A DNA stretch of 64,000 nt. Source: Paenibacillus sp. PL91 (GTDB taxonomy: Bacteria; Bacillota; Bacilli; Paenibacillales; Paenibacillaceae). The translations under genes and the position numbers were made by a program. Positions 59,617-64,000 of the stretch are shown piece after piece. How positions within the stretch are numbered: position 1 is the stretch's first letter; the number at the start of each line of letters is the position of its first letter. The notes under the pieces are model-generated. The model saw only the letters and a program-made list of their open reading frames with translations, was not told where the DNA came from and made no database searches. The stretch is from assembly GCF_012935325.2 (NCBI RefSeq), contig NZ_JABBYG020000022.1, forward strand, positions 1 to 64,000. Reading direction: 5' to 3'.

Positions 59617-61014
59617 CTATTGCTGCTTCTTTTCCTTCTTCGCTTTGGCACGTCCGCGAATCTTCTCGGCATAGCCCGGTTTATTCACTTGACGCTCGCG
59701 TGCAATGGCGAGGTCTCCGGCTGGCACATCCTGCGTGACCGTTGAGCCGGCAACGACATAAGCACCGTCACCAATCTTCACTGGCGCAATGAGGTTGACG
59801 TTGCTGCCGACAAACGCATTGTCGCCAATCTCTGTCACAAATTTATTATAGCCGTCGTAATTGACTGTAATCGCGCCGCAGCCGATATTCACATCTTTGC
59901 CGACCTTAGCGTCCCCTACATAGCTCAAATGCGACACTTTGCTTCCATCGTCCAGCGATGCATTTTTGAGCTCAACGAAATCGCCGATTTTGCAGCCTAT
60001 GCCAAGCTTTGAGCCTGGACGCAAATTCGCGTATGGTCCAACTGAGCTGGTATCGCCTACGATCGATTCTGCTACTACGGAATACTTAATCGTGACGCCC
60101 GCTCCGATTGTACTATCCGAAATGTCTGCTTGAGGTCCAATGATGCAATCCTCGCCAATAACCGTTGATCCGCGAAGCACCGTTCCCGGATAGATAACCG
60201 TATCGGAGCCGATTTGAACTCCTGCTTCTATATAAGTCGATGAAGCATCAATCAGCGTAACCCCGCCAAGCAAATGGTTGCGGTTAATACGCTCGCGCAT
60301 GAAGCGCTCAGCTTCTGCAAGCGCAACGCGGTCGTTCACGCCAATCGCCTCAGCCAAATCAGTCGTGCAATAGCCTTGAACGGATTCGCCTGCGCTGCGG
60401 AATATGCCGATGACATCGGTCAAATAAAATTCACCCTGCACATTGTTGCTCGTTACCTTCGCAAGCGCTGCAAACAGCTTCTTATTGTCGAAGCAATAGG
60501 TGCCTGTATTGATTTCCTTCACTGCTGCCTCTTCTGGCGAGCAATCCTTTTGCTCCACAATGCGCTGAACCGTTCCATCTTCGCTGCGAATTACGCGTCC
60601 GTAGCCGGTAGGATCATCAAACGATGCAGTCAGCACGGTGGCAGCAGCTCCGCTTCCTGTATGCAGCTCAAGCATCGCGCTAATCGTCGAAGCCTGTACG
60701 AGAGGCGTATCCCCGCAAATAACGATCGTCGTACCCTCTTCGCCGCCTAGCAAGCCTTCAGCCTGACGCACCGCATGGCCCGTACCTAGCTGCTGCTCCT
60801 GCAGGACATATTCAGCGCTAGCGCCTAAATACGATTTAACCATCTCCGCTCCATGCCCAACGATCACAACGGAACGCTCAGCTTTCGCTTCCTTCACAAC
60901 ATCGAGCACATGACCGACCATAGGCTTGCCGCATACCGGATGAAGTACTTTATATAATTTCGATTTCATACGCTTGCCCTGTCCAGCCGCAAGCACAATC
61001 GCCATAACTTTCAA
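59617..61014 (-). CDS. glmU: bifunctional N-acetylglucosamine-1-phosphate uridyltransferase / glucosamine-1-phosphate acetyltransferase
   Basis: 465 residues, TTG start with AGGGGG eight bases before. It makes UDP-GlcNAc for the cell wall. The uridyltransferase domain (1-~230) has VLAAGQGKRMKSKL and ICGDTPLV. The left-handed beta-helix acetyltransferase domain (~250-450) has NRNHLLGGVTLIDASSTYIE and SHLSYVGDAKVG. The C-terminal tail is basic. Confidence 0.97.
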   Translation of the reverse strand: MKVMAIVLAAGQGKRMKSKLYKVLHPVCGKPMVGHVLDVVKEAKAERSVVIVGHGAEMVKSYLGASAEYVLQEQQLGTGHAVRQAEGLLGGEEGTTIVICGDTPLVQASTISAMLELHTGSGAAATVLTASFDDPTGYGRVIRSEDGTVQRIVEQKDCSPEEAAVKEINTGTYCFDNKKLFAALAKVTSNNVQGEFYLTDVIGIFRSAGESVQGYCTTDLAEAIGVNDRVALAEAERFMRERINRNHLLGGVTLIDASSTYIEAGVQIGSDTVIYPGTVLRGSTVIGEDCIIGPQADISDSTIGAGVTIKYSVVAESIVGDTSSVGPYANLRPGSKLGIGCKIGDFVELKNASLDDGSKVSHLSYVGDAKVGKDVNIGCGAITVNYDGYNKFVTEIGDNAFVGSNVNLIAPVKIGDGAYVVAGSTVTQDVPAGDLAIARERQVNKPGYAEKIRGRAKAKKEKKQQ

Positions 61015-61095
61015 ATAAAAAACCCCCTAAATCTACTTTGAATAAAAATGACAATTAAACCCATCTGCATAAAATGACTAGCTTTATTATATTCC

Positions 61096-61123
61096 ATTAT
61101 ACGATTCTGTATCTATATATCAA
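61096..61123 (-). promoter_or_regulatory. glmU promoter
   Basis: TTGATA (61118-61123) and TATAAT (61096-61101), spacer 16 bases, directly after the spoVG terminator. Confidence 0.55.
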
Positions 61124-61156
61124 AAAAAAAAGAAAAGAGAGCCATGGCTCTCTTCT
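61122..61156 (-). terminator. spoVG terminator
   Basis: AGAGAGCCATGGCTCTCT palindrome followed by TTTCTTTTTTTTTT on the minus strand. Confidence 0.93.
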
Positions 61157-61189
61157 CCAAACAACCCCAAAATTCATGAAATGCTCTGG

Positions 61190-61471
61190 TTAAGCTCCTT
61201 CTTCAATCGCAACTTCTTCTGCTGCACGCTCATATTCTGCGAGAACAGCAGCCTGGATTTTCTCCCGGGTGGTTGAAGAGATCGGATGAGCGATATCCCG
61301 AAATTCTCCATCCGGAGTACGTTTGCTTGGCATTGCAACGAACATACCATTGTTTCCATCGATGACACGAATATCGTGAACAACGAATTCATTATCAATA
61401 GTAATGGATGCGATTGCCTTCATACGCCCTTCGGAATTTACACGGCGGAGTCTGACATCAGTAATTTGCAC
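61190..61471 (-). CDS. spoVG: SpoVG, RNA/DNA-binding regulator
   Basis: 93 residues, GTG start with AAAGGTGG nine bases upstream. ITDVRLRRVNSEGRMKAIASITIDNEFVVHDIRVIDG and FVAMPSKRTPDGEFRDIAHPI are highly conserved. In B. subtilis it affects septation and cortex formation and binds nucleic acid. The upstream DNA has a sigma-H-like promoter. Confidence 0.97.
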   Translation of the reverse strand: MQITDVRLRRVNSEGRMKAIASITIDNEFVVHDIRVIDGNNGMFVAMPSKRTPDGEFRDIAHPISSTTREKIQAAVLAEYERAAEEVAIEEGA

Positions 61472-61510
61472 TTGTGTTCACCACCTTTGTCTATCAGAGA
61501 CTTGGTGTAT

Positions 61511-61537
61511 ACTTCCACGTTTTTGTGCCAATTCCTT
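61511..61537 (-). promoter_or_regulatory. putative sigma-H promoter of spoVG
   Basis: AAGGAATT (61530-61537) and GGAAGT (61511-61516) follow the sigma-H pattern (AGGAWWT and GAAT). Here GTGGAAGT corresponds to the GTGGAATT of B. subtilis spoVG as I recall it. Confidence 0.6.
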
Positions 61538-61601
61538 CTACATTTTTGGAAAAATCATGCTGTATTTAAAATATTTTTTTACAATTAAATCTTTTTCGTT
61601 T

Positions 61602-62000
61602 TCATTCGACAAGAGTCGATGCAATGACCTCTATTTCGACAAAAACATCCTTTGGCAGCCTCGCTACCTCAACGGTTGATCGAGCCGGTTTATGATCTCC
61701 GAAGTAGGAGGAGTAAATGCCGTTTACCGTTGCAAACTGATTCATGTCCTTCATAAATACAGTCGCCTTTACAACATCCTGAAAGCTTGCACCTGCTGCT
61801 GCAAGAACGGCTTCCAAATTGCGAAACACCTGATGGGTTTGCTCCTCAATGCCGCCTTCTACTAGCTGTCCGGATGCATCTAACGGGATTTGTCCCGAAG
61901 TAAACAATAATCCTCCCAGCTTGATTGCCTGCGAATAAGGCCCGATCGCTGCAGGCGCTTTATCCGTTGCAATTGCTTCCAGTTGTTGCTTATTATTCAT
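61602..62000 (-). CDS. ridA: RidA/YabJ-family enamine/imine deaminase
   Basis: 132 residues from the ATG at 62000 (AAAGG 11 bases upstream; a TTG 24 bases earlier is possible). It hydrolyses reactive enamines from PLP enzymes. Signature: DKAPAAIGPYSQAIKLGGLLFTSGQIP and KATVFMKDMNQFATVN...PARSTVEVARLPKDVFVEIE, including the conserved Arg. It lies between purR and spoVG as yabJ does in B. subtilis. Confidence 0.94.
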   Translation of the reverse strand: MNNKQQLEAIATDKAPAAIGPYSQAIKLGGLLFTSGQIPLDASGQLVEGGIEEQTHQVFRNLEAVLAAAGASFQDVVKATVFMKDMNQFATVNGIYSSYFGDHKPARSTVEVARLPKDVFVEIEVIASTLVE

Positions 62001-62053
62001 TATGGTCCCAGCCTTTCTTATCAAGAAATATAAGCTGTTATTCCCAAATAACT

Positions 62054-62881
62054 TTATCCTTTAAAATAATTCCCAGGAATAACAGTTGTTTGCTTTGTTT
62101 TCATATCAACGGCAGTCAGCTTAGCGAGCGACACATAATCTTCAAGAAGCCTCTCTTCCAATTCCACCTCGCCGGACTCGACAAATACGCCGACACCCGC
62201 AACGGTAGCTTTGAATTCGAATAGCAAATCCATCATTCCTTGTATCGTTCCGCCAGCCTTCATGAAGTCATCAATAATAAGAACGCGCGAATGCTCCTTC
62301 AGCGCCCTGCGCGCCAGTGACATCGTCTGAATCCGCTTCGTTGACCCCGACACATAGTTGATGCTAACCGCGGAGCCTTCCGTTACCTTATTGTCGCGCC
62401 GTACGATAACAACCGGTATGTTCAGGCAGGATGCGGTTGCATATGCAAGCGGTATCCCTTTTGTCTCTACCGTCATTATGACATCGATCTTTCGATCAGC
62501 GAACGCAGTTGCAAACATTCTGCCGACATCGGCTAGCAGCTCTGGTTGACCCAACATATCCGTTATATACAAATAACCGCCCGGAAGAACCCTTTCAGGC
62601 TGCTCTAGCTGGCGGCATATGCTTGTCATAATGGTAAGTGCCGTTGTTTGCTGCATTTTTGGCGTATACTTTACTCCGCCAGCTGCTCCAGCAAGCGTAT
62701 GAAGCTCACCAATTCCTTCTTCCTCAAACACTTCTTTAATAATTGCCAGGTCCTCACTAATTGAAGACTTTGCCGATTGATATCGATCAGCAAATGCTGT
62801 CAATGAAATTAACGTGTGGGGTCGACTTAACAGGTATTGGGTCATTTCTACCAACCGCGAGCTCCGTTTCAACTTCTTCAA
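62054..62881 (-). CDS. purR: purine operon repressor PurR
   Basis: 275 residues from the TTG at 62881 (GGGGAG five bases before); the ATG six bases upstream touches the ribosome site. The N-terminal winged helix (MTQYLLSRPHTLISLTAFADRYQSAKSSISEDL) binds PurBoxes. The C-terminal phosphoribosyltransferase-like domain has VLIIDDFMKAGGT, which binds PRPP as inducer signal. Confidence 0.95.
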   Translation of the reverse strand: MKKLKRSSRLVEMTQYLLSRPHTLISLTAFADRYQSAKSSISEDLAIIKEVFEEEGIGELHTLAGAAGGVKYTPKMQQTTALTIMTSICRQLEQPERVLPGGYLYITDMLGQPELLADVGRMFATAFADRKIDVIMTVETKGIPLAYATASCLNIPVVIVRRDNKVTEGSAVSINYVSGSTKRIQTMSLARRALKEHSRVLIIDDFMKAGGTIQGMMDLLFEFKATVAGVGVFVESGEVELEERLLEDYVSLAKLTAVDMKTKQTTVIPGNYFKG

Positions 62882-62919
62882 ACACATCTCCCCCCACTAA
62901 ATCCGAATAATATAATGTC

Positions 62920-62949
62920 AATATAACATTTTTATACGGATTTAATCAA
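62920..62949 (-). promoter_or_regulatory. purR promoter
   Basis: TTGATT (62944-62949) and TATATT (62920-62925), spacer 18 bases, between ispE and purR. Confidence 0.5.
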
Positions 62950-62963
62950 GAAGAACGTCAGAC

Positions 62964-63818
62964 CTATGTTAGCATTCTTACCACATAGACCTCTTTGCAG
63001 AAACCTCGGAGACCGTTGTAAATGCGTGGAAGCTTGGCCTCCTTCGATACAAGGCCAAAAACAGTCGGTCCGCTGCCAGACATCAGGACGCCATCAGCGC
63101 CAAGACGAATCATGCTTTCCTTCAGCTGCATCACCTCAGGATACAAATCCAGCGTAACATTCTCCAGCACATTGCCTAGCCCTTCACAAATATCGGTAAA
63201 GGAGCCTCTCTCCAGCGCACTGACCATATTAGGAATGGAAGGATGCTCCTTGAGCTCATTAGCTCGAAATCTGCCATATACGTCAGCCGTTGATACATTG
63301 ATTGGCGGCTTCGCCAGTACGACCCAGCACTGCGGAGGACCTGCGATATGCTCAAGCTTCTCACCACGGCCGCTAGCAATCGCTGTGCCGCCTGTTACGC
63401 AAAAAGGAACGTCAGAGCCAAGCTCAGCGCCGAGACGGCACAGCTCGTCCTCTGGGATCTGAAGCTTCCACAGTCGATTTAGCCCTCGCAGCGCAGCCGC
63501 TGCATCGCTGCTGCCGCCTGCAAGGCCTGCTGCGACTGGTATTTTTTTGTCCAAATGAATATATACGCCTTGCTTTACATCGTAGCGCTCTTTAATAAGC
63601 CTAGCCGCCTGAAAGGCCAGGTTCTTCTCGTCTAGAGGTATGTAGCCTACTTGGCTTGAAATAATGATTGTATCTCTAGGGAGCTCTTCCATTTCAAGTC
63701 GGTCTGCAAGGTCAACCATCGTCATTATCATCTCGACTTCATGGTAGCCGTCATCACGCTTGCGGAGCACATCTAGCACTAAATTAATTTTGGCTGGAGC
63801 TTTTTCATAAATTTTCAT
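62964..63818 (-). CDS. ispE: 4-diphosphocytidyl-2-C-methyl-D-erythritol kinase
   Basis: 284 residues, GHMP kinase. It phosphorylates CDP-methylerythritol in the non-mevalonate isoprenoid pathway. EKAPAKINLVLDVLRKRDDGYHEVEMI binds substrate. The ATP loop is PVAAGLAGGSSDAAAALRGL (about 91-110), and the third GHMP motif is GVLMSGSGPTVFGL. Confidence 0.96.
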   Translation of the reverse strand: MKIYEKAPAKINLVLDVLRKRDDGYHEVEMIMTMVDLADRLEMEELPRDTIIISSQVGYIPLDEKNLAFQAARLIKERYDVKQGVYIHLDKKIPVAAGLAGGSSDAAAALRGLNRLWKLQIPEDELCRLGAELGSDVPFCVTGGTAIASGRGEKLEHIAGPPQCWVVLAKPPINVSTADVYGRFRANELKEHPSIPNMVSALERGSFTDICEGLGNVLENVTLDLYPEVMQLKESMIRLGADGVLMSGSGPTVFGLVSKEAKLPRIYNGLRGFCKEVYVVRMLT

Positions 63819-63856
63819 CCGATAAGTTCACCCGTTCGTTCGTAAGCTTAAGCATC

Positions 63857-63886
63857 ATTATATCAAACGAACGCAATAAAAGCTAA
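63857..63886 (-). promoter_or_regulatory. possible ispE promoter
   Basis: TATAAT (63857-63862) with a weak -35 TTAGCT 18 bases upstream that overlaps the preceding terminator. Confidence 0.35.
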
Positions 63887-63931
63887 GAGATGACAATCGG
63901 CTATTTTCCGACTGCCAACACCTTAGCTTTT
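63878..63931 (-). terminator. terminator of the gene upstream of ispE
   Basis: Two-tier hairpin: outer AAAAGCTAAG / CTTAGCTTTT, inner CAGTCGG-aaaatag-CCGATTG. It is symmetrical enough to work in both directions. Confidence 0.75.
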
Positions 63932-63955
63932 GTCTGTACGAATATGACGTCCCGA

Positions 63956-64000
63956 TTACGGCTGGTTCGCCTTTGCTGCCGCTTGCTCAGCAAGCTGTAT
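63956..64000 (-). CDS. C-terminal end of a small ORF (partial)
   Basis: The last 14 codons read IQLAEQAAAKANQP followed by TAA, then a terminator. In B. subtilis the gene before ispE is sspF, a small acid-soluble spore protein. The position makes that possible, but the fragment is too short to decide. Confidence 0.4.
   Translation of the reverse strand: MQLAEQAAAKANQP

Overview
The window is chromosomal DNA of a spore-forming Bacillota, most like Paenibacillus or a close relative. The evidence is the set of sporulation genes (spoIIE, spoVT, spoVG, fin, yabP, yabQ), the Shine-Dalgarno sites, and a gene order that follows the origin-proximal region of Bacillus subtilis from ispE to lysS. Nearly everything is read on the minus strand. 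The left edge touches the leader of an rRNA operon, with the 16S 5' end just at the border.

Layout from right to left, in the direction of transcription: the end of a small ORF (possibly a spore protein), ispE, purR, ridA, spoVG, glmU, rplY/ctc, pth, fin, mfd and a PrsA-like foldase. Next is an accessory block of about 11 kb (roughly 41.2-52.9 kb), which separates mfd from spoVT; in B. subtilis these genes are close together. The conserved order then resumes: spoVT, yabM, yabN (mazG), hup, rqcP, an extra membrane protein, yabP, yabQ, divIC, yabR, spoIIE, yabS, yabT, tilS, hpt and ftsH. A nucleoside ABC importer (nupNOPQ-like) and nadABC are inserted between ftsH and coaX. After coaX come hslO, a yacD-like foldase, cysK, the folate operon pabB-pabA-pabC-folP-folB-folK, yazB, dusB, greA and lysS. 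Last is a secreted transglutaminase-like protein behind two c-di-GMP-I riboswitches in tandem.

The accessory block is mainly about nitrogen and iron. It holds a urea ABC importer (urtABCDE) whose promoter carries a perfect GlnR/TnrA box. It also holds an orphan NitT/TauT-type ATPase gene behind a guanidine-I (ykkC) riboswitch; its promoter has a second perfect GlnR/TnrA box centred near -51. The permease that should follow this ATPase appears deleted. Further members are an SPFH protein with a ribbon-helix-helix partner, the only plus-strand genes (a lipoprotein and a MerR-thioredoxin pair with an overspaced palindromic promoter), a siderophore-binding lipoprotein with a Fur box, and the remains of a Btr-like AraC/binding-protein regulator.

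Non-coding structure is rich. A 112-116 bp unit is repeated five times between yabN and yabM. A 39-40 bp hairpin element abuts the ribosome-binding site of three unlinked genes (yabS, yabR, rplY). A 12-base motif (GCCGTTTACGCT) recurs upstream of four genes (nadB, yabP, urtB, pth). Imperfect repeats fill the gap between trx and urtE. No transposase, integrase, tRNA or CRISPR array was seen.
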